From Planctomycetaceae bacterium (GTDB lineage Bacteria > Planctomycetota > Planctomycetia > Planctomycetales > Planctomycetaceae), in NCBI GenBank assembly GCA_027080405.1, contig JALWSL010000673.1, positions 1-7,968 on the forward strand: DNA of 7,968 bases. Direction: 5' to 3'. The notes below the pieces were generated by a model. It ran no database searches, was not told the DNA's origin, and saw only the letters and a list, made by a program, of their open reading frames with translations. The position numbers were made by a program, and so were the translations under genes. Of this stretch, positions 1 to 5,645 are shown piece by piece; the first letter of the stretch is position 1, and every line of letters starts with the position of its first letter.

Positions 1-2
1 AA

Positions 3-149
3 CAGACGCATTGGGGATGTAGCGGCTCTCTCGTTCTGGATGCCCGTATCAAACCGCATCATGCTCCGCCGTTAATGGAAGACCTTGCGGTCACCAGAAG
101 CGTTGATCAGCTTGCCGCACCCGGCGGGCCGCTTCATGGGGTGATTTGA
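3..149 (+). CDS. Possible 3' end of an unidentified protein (partial at left edge)
   Basis: The frame that begins at base 3 stays open for 48 codons and ends at TGA 147-149. It gives a plausible protein C-terminus that ends LAAPGGPLHGVI. I do not recognise the family, and no catalytic motif is visible in this short piece. A run of 48 open codons at this base composition is only mild evidence, because it can arise by chance. The competing plus frame from base 1 stops at 73-75. No terminator-like hairpin with a T-tract follows the stop. If the gene is real, it lies in the same direction as the small membrane protein gene 224 bases downstream. The bases to the left of the window would settle it. 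Confidence 0.4.
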   Translation, partial: QTHWGCSGSLVLDARIKPHHAPPLMEDLAVTRSVDQLAAPGGPLHGVI

Positions 150-233
150 AATCGTCTGATGGAACTTGTGGTCCGAATAATCTGTTTCTGCCTGTTTTTC
201 AGGGAAAACCGGCGGAATGTACAGAGAAAAAGG

Positions 234-264
234 CTGGCAATATGTAGAAACGGGAAGCTATACT
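234..264 (+). promoter_or_regulatory. Weak sigma-70-like promoter candidate ahead of the small membrane protein gene
   Basis: CTGGCA at 234-239 (4 of 6 against TTGACA) and TATACT at 259-264 (5 of 6 against TATAAT) lie 110-140 bases before the ATG at 374. The 19-base spacer is longer than the usual 16-18, so the call rests mainly on the good -10 box. The 224-base gap that contains it holds nothing else I can identify. Confidence 0.25.
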
Positions 265-373
265 TGCCGTGACATCGTTTAATTGATAAAGGTAGGAACC
301 GAGGGGCGTCGTTTCCCTTTGCCTGCTGTATGCCAACTTACAACATCAAGAATAGACCTCTCAAGGAATCGTT

Positions 374-565
374 ATGTCCGCTGGTATCCGTCGCTTGCTG
401 ACCGCCTCCGCCATCGCTGCGGGAGTTGTAGGGGGCATGGCTCTTCTCGATATGATTACAGGGTTTCCCTTCGCGGGGTTCAGCACCACGATGGACATCA
501 TGTTTCTGATCAGTTCGCTGCTGGTTATTTACATGGTACGGCAATGCTTTCAGGAACTTCGCTGA
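374..565 (+). CDS. Small two-helix inner-membrane protein, 63 residues, function unknown
   Basis: The start ATG at 374 is preceded by AAGGA at 363-367 with a 6-base spacer, a good Shine-Dalgarno match. The protein has a short basic N-terminus (R6, R7). A hydrophobic segment follows at about residues 8-28, rich in Ala and Gly, and then a short linker with the motif GFPFAGFSTTMD (30-41). A second hydrophobic segment spans about residues 41-55, and a short charged tail ends the protein. This predicts a membrane hairpin with both ends on the same side, probably the cytoplasm given the basic N-terminus. There is no catalytic motif. It is convergent with lspA, with 185 bases between the two stops. 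It resembles the short unnamed membrane proteins common in Planctomycete genomes, but I cannot assign a family. The longer overlapping open frame that starts at 283 is less protein-like and lacks a comparable ribosome site. Confidence 0.78.
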   Translation: MSAGIRRLLTASAIAAGVVGGMALLDMITGFPFAGFSTTMDIMFLISSLLVIYMVRQCFQELR

Positions 566-692
566 ATTGCCTTTCTGCCCGGTCGCTACGGCCTGTGATG
601 AGATTTGATTCCGGTTCATTTTCGGAACGATCGTCGACAGCTTTTGTAGCGACTTTGTCTCCCCTCGTCATGCCGCAAGGCGGGTGAGTTCC

Positions 693-733
693 ACGGACTT
701 CGCAATACTGACTTCGTATAAACTGACTTCGCA
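693..733. repeat. Three imperfect copies of a 12-base unit between convergent genes
   Basis: ACGGACTTCGCA (693-704), ACTGACTTCGTA (707-718) and ACTGACTTCGCA (722-733) recur with periods of 14 and 15 bases. They share the core GACTTCG. They lie just past the lspA stop, in the gap between two converging genes, so they are unlikely to be operators for either gene. They could be a decayed tandem repeat or a replication-slippage product. No transposase or terminal inverted repeat accompanies them. Confidence 0.6.
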
Positions 734-750
734 AAACGGAGCGTCCGATT

Positions 751-1371
751 TTATTCCTGTTCTGCTTTCGCCTCTGTCGTGGCTGGAGGCTCCGCCATGA
801 AGGAATACAAACCAAGCATAATGGCCCCGGTAACAAGGAAGACATCTGCGAAGTTGAAGATGGGATAGTGGTAATTGCCGAAAGTAAAGGCGAGGAAATC
901 CCGCACCGCATACAATCGATGCCCGGCAAGTTCACACCCATGCCAACCGAGCCTGTCGTAAAGATTGCCCAGCGTTCCCGACATGACCAACCCCAACGTA
1001 ATCGTCAACCACAGGCTCGCCGCCGCACGGAACGCGAACAGCCAAAGCAGAATCCCCATAATCGCCAACAGGCTCAGCCCTGCAAAGACAGCGGTAAATC
1101 CCTGGCCGATTCCCCACAATGCACCCTCGTTGAAGCTGGTGTAAAGCCGAAACTGCATCCATCCGTTGAACCAGCTTTTTGTCCAGTCTGAAACTCCGCC
1201 GGGGTATTCAAGTGACGAAAATACAACCGTCTTGGAATACAAATCCCAGAAAGTACACGATACGACCAGAAGACCGAAAACCCAATATCTGCTTCGGGGA
1301 ATGGACTGTTTACTGGATTCCACTGATCGACTCACTGAAAGTTGAATATTGAACCTGACGTCATCCGGCAA
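751..1371 (-). CDS. lspA: Lipoprotein signal peptidase (signal peptidase II)
   Basis: LspA is an inner-membrane aspartyl protease (family A8) that cuts the signal peptide of diacylglyceryl-modified prolipoproteins just before the lipid-bearing cysteine. The conserved blocks are present in order. D43 lies at the end of the first membrane segment. FNEGALWG (80-87) is the N-x-GAxxG block, and SGTLGNLYDRL (131-141) is the G-x-LGN-x-x-DR block. The catalytic pair is D158 in VRDFL and D176 in FNFAD. Four hydrophobic segments fall near 28-48, 92-112, 117-135 and 170-192. At 206 residues it is longer than the roughly 160-170 usual in proteobacteria, owing to a polar N-terminus of about 27 residues and an Ala/Glu-rich tail. 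No in-frame ATG exists between the upstream stop (TGA at 1383-1381) and residue 72. The start is therefore non-ATG: TTG at 1371, or GTG at 1335 or 1323. None of the three has a strong ribosome site. A good promoter lies just upstream. Confidence 0.95.
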   Translation of the reverse strand: MPDDVRFNIQLSVSRSVESSKQSIPRSRYWVFGLLVVSCTFWDLYSKTVVFSSLEYPGGVSDWTKSWFNGWMQFRLYTSFNEGALWGIGQGFTAVFAGLSLLAIMGILLWLFAFRAAASLWLTITLGLVMSGTLGNLYDRLGWHGCELAGHRLYAVRDFLAFTFGNYHYPIFNFADVFLVTGAIMLGLYSFMAEPPATTEAKAEQE

Positions 1372-1409
1372 GGCATACTGTCAGACAAGGCAGGCGGGAT
1401 AGTTGCGAC

Positions 1410-1438
1410 ATTATTGTGTTGTGACGGAACGAGGTCAA
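1410..1438 (-). promoter_or_regulatory. Sigma-70-like promoter for lspA
   Basis: Read on the minus strand, TTGACC (1438-1433, 5 of 6) is followed by a 17-base spacer and AATAAT (1415-1410, 5 of 6). Transcription would begin near 1403, about 32 bases before the TTG at 1371. The promoter sits inside the 116-base gap after the PhyH gene. This suggests that lspA is transcribed on its own, whether or not the genes upstream read through. The same gap also holds the small hairpin TTGCA-TTGA-TGCAA (1446-1459), which has no T-tract. Confidence 0.55.
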
Positions 1439-1487
1439 CCGGGCTTTGCATTGATGCAACTTCCGTAGCCGACGACCGGGGTTTCCG

Positions 1488-2423
1488 TTACACGTCGTTT
1501 ATCGTGTGAATCGACTCCACAAATGAACCGAAGTTTTTTTCGGGGTCGACGAGCAGCGGATAGTAATCGCCCTGCATTTTTTCGCCCGGCGGAATTTTCG
1601 GATAGTTATCGGAACCGGGTTGCGTTTCCCCTTTCTGGTTCGAGATCACGCCGTCTGCAAAAACATTGATCAGCGTCGCTCGGCGAGAACGGTCGGAGCG
1701 GTTTTCGTAAGAACCGTGCATCAGTAGCGGGTGATGAAAACTCGCTGAGCCTTTCGGAACCTCAATCGGAATTTTTTTGTCGAAATCCCTGATCTGTTCG
1801 GGAGTCAGAAATTTGCGGATGCCTTCCATGTCGCCACCCAGATCGATTTTATCGAGCAATCCCCATTTGTGACTGCCGGGAATGTAGTACATGCAGCCGT
1901 TTTCGGTATCGGCATCGTCAAGTGCAATCCAGCAGGTCAAGTGCGACATCGGCGTTGTCCATGTCCAGTAGGAATAATCCTGATGCCACGCGATCACCCC
2001 GCCATGCCTGGCCGGTTTGCTGAATAATTGATCGTGAAACAGTCGGCAGCCCGCACCGATCAACTGATATGCGGCCATCTGGAATGCCGGGTTCCAGAGG
2101 ATATCGTGATAAGCCGGGCGAACCCGCCATGCTCCCAATGCGTGAAAGAGCGTCGAATTTTCGTTGCTCGATTCGTTGCTGTGGTACTCGTAGAAAAACT
2201 GATGCCCCTCGTGATCCGGCTGCACCATTTCCGAAAGTTGCGTTCGCAGCGCCTCCACCTGACGGTCATTCAGTAACCGCACACCATGTATGTATCCCTT
2301 TTCCTTGTATTGCCGCAACTGCTCATCAGACAGCATGTACTGTTCCCACTCCTGCGGTGATTGCGGTTGCGGGAAAAGATCGGTCAATAATTCGTGGGTC
2401 AACCCCAGGTCTGTTGCAGTCAT
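1488..2423 (-). CDS. Phytanoyl-CoA dioxygenase (PhyH) family Fe(II)/2-oxoglutarate oxygenase
   Basis: PhyH-family enzymes use Fe(II), O2 and 2-oxoglutarate to hydroxylate small organic substrates, in a double-stranded beta-helix fold. The reading used here begins at ATG 2423 and gives 311 residues, usual for the family. The frame stays open further upstream to about 2519, but that extension is Cys-rich and aromatic-rich and looks non-coding. A weak GTGAG lies 7 bases before the chosen ATG. The iron facial triad is visible as H147-x-D149 in WHQDYSYW and the distal histidine H236 in PLLMHGS. R247 or R248, in the SRRATL stretch, is the likely 2-oxoglutarate carboxylate ligand. Between these lie the expected CWIALDDAD and YYIPGSHKWG blocks. 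There is no signal peptide, so it is probably cytoplasmic. It lies 158 bases downstream of the Gfo/Idh/MocA gene on the same strand. The substrate cannot be read from the sequence; bacterial members act on many compounds besides phytanoyl-CoA. Confidence 0.92.
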   Translation of the reverse strand: MTATDLGLTHELLTDLFPQPQSPQEWEQYMLSDEQLRQYKEKGYIHGVRLLNDRQVEALRTQLSEMVQPDHEGHQFFYEYHSNESSNENSTLFHALGAWRVRPAYHDILWNPAFQMAAYQLIGAGCRLFHDQLFSKPARHGGVIAWHQDYSYWTWTTPMSHLTCWIALDDADTENGCMYYIPGSHKWGLLDKIDLGGDMEGIRKFLTPEQIRDFDKKIPIEVPKGSASFHHPLLMHGSYENRSDRSRRATLINVFADGVISNQKGETQPGSDNYPKIPPGEKMQGDYYPLLVDPEKNFGSFVESIHTINDV

Positions 2424-2581
2424 TGTAATTCTCACTGGAAGGGAACAGGAAAAATAGCCGAAAACACCGTACCAGCACATGAAGCATGAGATGAAACACG
2501 GCAGATGGTAAACGCACACGGCGCTTCAACGCGCGGAAGGCCGTCGTCTTCTGCCAGGGGAAGATCAACTCCGGAAGAAAA

Positions 2582-3994
2582 TCAAACTTCGATCTCGTAC
2601 CCTTTACGTTGCTCGCGAGATTGCCATTGGTTCGCTGCTTCGTCTCCGATAATCTGTTCCGTTTTGGGATCCCAATGCAGTTCCCGGTTCAGGCGGATCG
2701 AGATATTCGCCAGGTGGCAGGTTGTCATCGCCCGATGATGCGAGTAAACGTCGGAAATCGGGAGTTTGCGGGATTTCACACAGTCGATAAAGTTCTGCAT
2801 GTGCGAGGTCGGTTTGCCACCGTACAGTTTTTCGATCGCTCCGTCGGGCAGGGGATTCTCTTTCAGTTCTTCAACAGCCTTACCGGTGATTTTCCCCCGA
2901 TTGACAAACAGCTTTCCTTTGGTTCCTTCAAAAAGAATTCCATTTTCAAAGCCGAGGTCTTTGGCATCATGCCGGATATTCATTTCCACGCCGTTGGGAA
3001 ATTCCGCCCGGACATGGAACCTCAATGCCGTGTTATAGCGGTCATCAAGAGTCGGCATCCCGTTTTTCAATTCAACCGGGTGCTCTGCCATAAGCGGTTC
3101 GATAACAACCGGCCCCTGCCCTTCACCGTTTTGCTCGATTGCCCACTGGGCGATATCAATATGATGGGCTCCCCAGTCTGTCATCTTCCCTCCGGAATAT
3201 TCGTACCACCAGCGGAATTCGTAATGACAGCGACTGTTCCCCCAGCGACCGCCATCGGGATCTTTCTTGAAACGAAAATCGACCAGCGGTGCCTGCCCAA
3301 GCCACATCTCCCAGTTGAGCCCCTTGGGCACATCAACAACAGGAATGGGGCCGCTATCATACGCTCCACCGATCGCGCAGGTCACTTTCCTGACCGTGCC
3401 AATCCGGCCATCCCGAATGAGCGCGATCGCCTGCAAAAATCTTTGCCCCATTTCGGTGCGTTGTTGTGTACCAACCTGAAAAACACGCTCGGTCTTTTTC
3501 AGCGTTTGAACGATTTTCTTCCCTTCATCGATCGTCAGTGTCAACGGTTTTTCGCAGTAGATATCTTTTCCCGCCTGCATCGCCTCAATCGCGATTTTTG
3601 AGTGCCAATGGTCTGGCGTGACAATAGTAACGATATCAACATCATCCCGTTCAAGAATTTTTCGATAATCTTCGTAAACGTCGATATGCTTTTTGTTTCC
3701 CTGAATTTTCTGGACACGTGCCTTTCCGTTTTGTGCATGATTGGCATCGACATCGCACACCGCTGCACAGTCTGCAAATTTCATCGCATTCGGTCCAACG
3801 GCTCCCCAGCGGGAACCGGTCCCGATACACCCCAGCACCGGGCGTTCATTGGCGGAAGTATTCCCCAAGACACTGCGGCTCGTAAACCAATACGGCATTG
3901 TCGCCAAGGTGCCTGCGGTCAAGGCGGAAGATTTCAGAAAATCACGGCGGGCCACGCTGTTGTTCGCTGCCTTATTCGTTGTCTTGTCTTTCAT
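2582..3994 (-). CDS. Tat-exported Gfo/Idh/MocA family NAD(P)-dependent oxidoreductase
   Basis: This family oxidises or reduces sugars, inositols and related polyols using NAD(P). The 470-residue protein opens with a twin-arginine signal: [11 protein letters not shown] (15-25), then a hydrophobic stretch to about residue 40. It should therefore be exported folded, probably with its cofactor bound. The Rossmann domain follows, with [10 protein letters not shown] (55-64) as the dinucleotide loop and CDVDANHAQ (80-88) at the second strand. TPDHWH (126-131) and the family motif EKPLTL (148-153) come next. K149 is the expected active-site lysine. The C-terminal substrate domain contains [14 protein letters not shown] (271-284), with the conserved H and D. 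The long C-terminal region resembles the bacterial-type extension common in Planctomycete members. GGAG lies 7 bases before the ATG. The PhyH gene follows 158 bases downstream. The specific sugar substrate is unknown. Planctomycetes carry many paralogues of this type, often linked to polysaccharide breakdown. Confidence 0.95.
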   Translation of the reverse strand: MKDKTTNKAANNSVARRDFLKSSALTAGTLATMPYWFTSRSVLGNTSANERPVLGCIGTGSRWGAVGPNAMKFADCAAVCDVDANHAQNGKARVQKIQGNKKHIDVYEDYRKILERDDVDIVTIVTPDHWHSKIAIEAMQAGKDIYCEKPLTLTIDEGKKIVQTLKKTERVFQVGTQQRTEMGQRFLQAIALIRDGRIGTVRKVTCAIGGAYDSGPIPVVDVPKGLNWEMWLGQAPLVDFRFKKDPDGGRWGNSRCHYEFRWWYEYSGGKMTDWGAHHIDIAQWAIEQNGEGQGPVVIEPLMAEHPVELKNGMPTLDDRYNTALRFHVRAEFPNGVEMNIRHDAKDLGFENGILFEGTKGKLFVNRGKITGKAVEELKENPLPDGAIEKLYGGKPTSHMQNFIDCVKSRKLPISDVYSHHRAMTTCHLANISIRLNRELHWDPKTEQIIGDEAANQWQSREQRKGYEIEV

Positions 3995-4046
3995 TCTCAG
4001 TCTCCGGGAAATTTTCGAACAGAAGGGGCGGGTACTCGACGTATCC

Positions 4047-4052
4047 AGTATA
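4047..4052 (-). promoter_or_regulatory. Possible -10 box for the Gfo/Idh/MocA gene
   Basis: Minus-strand TATACT (4052-4047, 5 of 6) sits 53 bases before the ATG at 3994. The best upstream -35-like hexamer, TTGATT, is 22 bases away, which is too far for a standard promoter. The gene may depend on an activator or another sigma factor. Nothing better is visible in the 278-base gap. Confidence 0.2.
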
Positions 4053-4187
4053 TCCCATATGCAGGCAGAAAGAAAATCAAGTAGAACAGATTGCCCAGGT
4101 TTTCATGGATGATACGAATTCATTTTTTTGTTTTCGCCAGTCTGGACACCCAACGTGACTGGTTCGAACAGCCGATGAAGTTTAGCG

Positions 4188-4202
4188 AACATTCGGAATG
4201 TT
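4188..4202. promoter_or_regulatory. Perfect 7+1+7 palindrome, possible regulator site
   Basis: AACATTC (4188-4194), a central G, and GAATGTT (4196-4202) form an exact inverted repeat. It lies 194 bases before the Gfo/Idh/MocA start and 71 bases past the hydrolase stop. No T-tract follows on either strand, so it is not an intrinsic terminator. The size and symmetry suit a dimeric transcription factor, but no regulator gene is in the window. It does not match the LexA box spacing known from Gram-positive bacteria. Confidence 0.35.
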
Positions 4203-4213
4203 ATGCGTCCAAA

Positions 4214-4247
4214 CAGCGCACCTGTTGTGACAGCGTACCTGTTGTGT
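4214..4247. repeat. Exact-register tandem duplication of a 17-base unit
   Basis: CAGCGCACCTGTTGTGA (4214-4230) is followed without a gap by CAGCGTACCTGTTGTGT (4231-4247). The copies match at 15 of 17 positions. The pair begins 12 bases from the palindrome at 4188-4202, in the gap between the hydrolase and oxidoreductase genes. It could be a paired activator site or a simple slippage duplication. Confidence 0.6.
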
Positions 4248-4272
4248 CCAGCTTATGCAGTTTTGAAAGGCT

Positions 4273-5277
4273 CTAAACTCGGCTCTTTCGATCCGACAAT
4301 GAGGGGTGGTTCAGTGAGGAGCCACTCAGTCGATCTTCAGCGAAATCAAGAATACATTTCGCCGCCTCATGCCAATAGATTTCCCGCAGGACTTCATGAT
4401 ACCACCCGGGCAGAAATTCCAGACAGACGGGAATAGAACGCTGGCACTGATTGACCTGGCATCGATTGACCTGCTCAACCCACGCTCTTGTCGCCAGTGG
4501 GTCAACAACATGATCAGCTCCGCTTTGCAGGATTAGCGTGGGAGTTGTGTATCGATCGACCTCGGCAAAGGCAGTTCGGATCGCCTGGGCAGACTCCATA
4601 AACCAGCGGGCACTGACCTGCTGGCGTATCAAATGATCCAGCTTGCGAATTCGAATTGCCTCAGCATCATGAGTCAGCATGTTCGGATCGATCGTGCTGC
4701 GAAAACGGGTCTTTGGTAGAAAACGGCTCAACAGTCTACCTGCGAGAATTTTCCAGTAAGGGACAGGAAGCTTCAAACCCAATAGAGGGGAAAGCAATAC
4801 CAGCGAACAGCAGCATGGTTCCTCGTGCCTGACCGCCTGCTGCTGAACGTAACGGATCGAAATCAAACCTCCCATACTGCAGCCGACCAAAACCGTTCTT
4901 TCTGCGCGGCATTCAAGTTTTTTCGTCAGAAAGCGAAGATCATTCACATACTCGTCAAACCTGAAAACGTGAACGTAATCACCTGTGGAATGACCATGTC
5001 CTCTCAAATCCGGGGCAATGACCCGCCAGCCGTTTCCGATGGCGTTCATCACAAAACGATCGTATCGTTCGCCATATTCGCAGGCGCCATGAACCAGAAA
5101 GAGTGTTTTCGGCAACTCATCCTGCTCGCAGGAGTCGCCAGCCGGTTCCCAGATTCGACAGAAAAGATCGGTCCCCGGCTCTGGCGAAAGTCGCATCTCC
5201 TCCATTTGCACTTGATGGCTATACGGAATGTTCACCAGTTTTCCTTTCCTGTATGAAATTGTTGGCTTAATCCTCAT
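4273..5277 (-). CDS. Alpha/beta hydrolase, monoacylglycerol lipase / lysophospholipase type
   Basis: This is a serine hydrolase of the Hydrolase_4 (S33-like) family, which cleaves monoacylglycerols, lysophospholipids or similar esters. The order is typical: LVHGACEYGERY (61-72) holds the oxyanion HG, and PDLRGHGHS (89-97) follows. The nucleophile elbow is GCSMGG with S134, the acid is D255 in SGADHVVD, and the base is H294 in GWYHEV. The cap region falls between about residues 165 and 230. No signal peptide is evident. The length is 334 residues from ATG 5277, but that ATG has no ribosome site. The in-frame GTG at 5235 has a strong AGGAAAGGA 6 bases upstream and would give 320 residues with the whole hydrolase domain intact. 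A run of three cysteines at 155-157 precedes the strand after the nucleophile helix. A good promoter faces it at 5339-5367. The exact ester substrate cannot be told. Confidence 0.93.
   Translation of the reverse strand: MRIKPTISYRKGKLVNIPYSHQVQMEEMRLSPEPGTDLFCRIWEPAGDSCEQDELPKTLFLVHGACEYGERYDRFVMNAIGNGWRVIAPDLRGHGHSTGDYVHVFRFDEYVNDLRFLTKKLECRAERTVLVGCSMGGLISIRYVQQQAVRHEEPCCCSLVLLSPLLGLKLPVPYWKILAGRLLSRFLPKTRFRSTIDPNMLTHDAEAIRIRKLDHLIRQQVSARWFMESAQAIRTAFAEVDRYTTPTLILQSGADHVVDPLATRAWVEQVNRCQVNQCQRSIPVCLEFLPGWYHEVLREIYWHEAAKCILDFAEDRLSGSSLNHPSLSDRKSRV
5242..5250 (-). promoter_or_regulatory. Strong ribosome site pointing to a GTG start in the hydrolase gene
   Basis: Read on the minus strand, 5250-5242 is AGGAAAGGA, ending 6 bases before GTG 5235-5233. 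The upstream ATG at 5277 has only GC-rich, non-complementary sequence before it. This favours GTG 5235 as the true start, although SD-independent initiation at the ATG is possible. Confidence 0.5.
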
Positions 5278-5338
5278 GCCAACGTCTGGCCGGCGGGAAT
5301 TTCAACCGAACCTTCAGCTGCTGATTGAAAAGTCATTC

Positions 5339-5367
5339 ATCATAGATGACCAACACGAATAAATCAA
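5339..5367 (-). promoter_or_regulatory. Sigma-70-like promoter for the alpha/beta hydrolase gene
   Basis: On the minus strand, TTGATT (5367-5362, 4 of 6) is followed by a 17-base spacer and TATGAT (5344-5339, 5 of 6). The predicted start of transcription is near 5332, giving a leader of about 55 bases to ATG 5277 or 97 to GTG 5235. The inverted repeat TCATC-tat-GATGA covers the -10 box and could be a repressor contact. Confidence 0.55.
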
Positions 5368-5507
5368 AATAATGCATTGTCACAGGACCAGAAAACTCTC
5401 TGGAGACCCATCAGAATAAGCTATTCCCCAGAAATGGACGGTATGATGCACCTGGAACTGGGGCTGCAATCATCTGTTTTATTTTCCTCGTTATCGCCTG
5501 TTTTTGA

Positions 5508-5535
5508 TTGACTAAATATCAGGATCTGGTACGAT
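5508..5535 (+). promoter_or_regulatory. Extended -10 promoter candidate for the DUF1559 gene
   Basis: TTGACT (5508-5513, 5 of 6) is followed by a 16-base spacer and TACGAT (5530-5535, 4 of 6). TGG directly before the -10 box supplies the TGn extension. Transcription would start near 5542, leaving a T-rich leader of about 100 bases before the ATG at 5646. Confidence 0.45.
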
Positions 5536-5633
5536 GTACGCGTATACGACAGGCGTGTTTTGTATTCAGAAATCCCATTTCGCTGCGCCTGTTCTTTTTC
5601 GACGCGTTCTGTGTCTTTGTTTCTTTTTTCTTG

Positions 5634-5640
5634 AAGGAGG
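5634..5640 (+). promoter_or_regulatory. Ribosome binding site that fixes the DUF1559 start
   Basis: AAGGAGG, a near-perfect match to the 16S rRNA tail, ends 5 bases before ATG 5646. The frame is open upstream to 5508, but only the start at 5646 puts the prepilin signal at the protein's N-terminus. Confidence 0.85.
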
Positions 5641-5645
5641 TTCTT

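Larger units (their letters stand above)
5278..5645. other. Divergent intergenic region, 368 bases
   Basis: This gap separates the leftward hydrolase gene from the rightward DUF1559 gene. It holds a promoter candidate facing each way, at 5339-5367 (minus) and 5508-5535 (plus). Between them is a possible hairpin, CCCCAG (5426-5431) with CTGGGG (5458-5463), enclosing a 26-base loop. The minus -10 box overlaps a short inverted repeat. Past the rightward -10 box there is the 8-base palindrome TACGCGTA (5537-5544) and then a T-rich leader of about 100 bases. I see no small gene here. The open frame upstream of 5646 is a continuation without a start signal. Confidence 0.6.

Noticed and set aside
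673..683. Hairpin CCGC-aag-GCGG as a terminator between the convergent genes
   Set aside because: It has only four base pairs and no T-tract on either side.
283..687. 134-codon plus-strand open frame overlapping the small membrane protein
   Set aside because: It lacks a convincing start signal, and its product has no membrane segment or domain. The 374-565 frame has a good ribosome site and a coherent membrane topology.
2424..2519. N-terminal extension of the PhyH frame
   Set aside because: The added 32 residues are Cys-rich and aromatic-rich with no family match, and the family-like protein begins at ATG 2423.
2609..3601. 330-codon plus-strand open frame opposite the Gfo/Idh/MocA gene
   Set aside because: It lies wholly antisense to a gene with clear family motifs, has no recognisable domain, and its composition (Phe, Arg, Pro, His rich) is typical of a reverse-strand shadow.
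4128..4137. A T-rich run (TTTTTTTG) read as a terminator tail
   Set aside because: No stable hairpin sits directly upstream of it on either strand.
4188..4202. LexA-type SOS box
   Set aside because: It begins CGAAC like the Gram-positive box, but the second half-site is in the wrong place and of the wrong sequence. It is a different palindrome.
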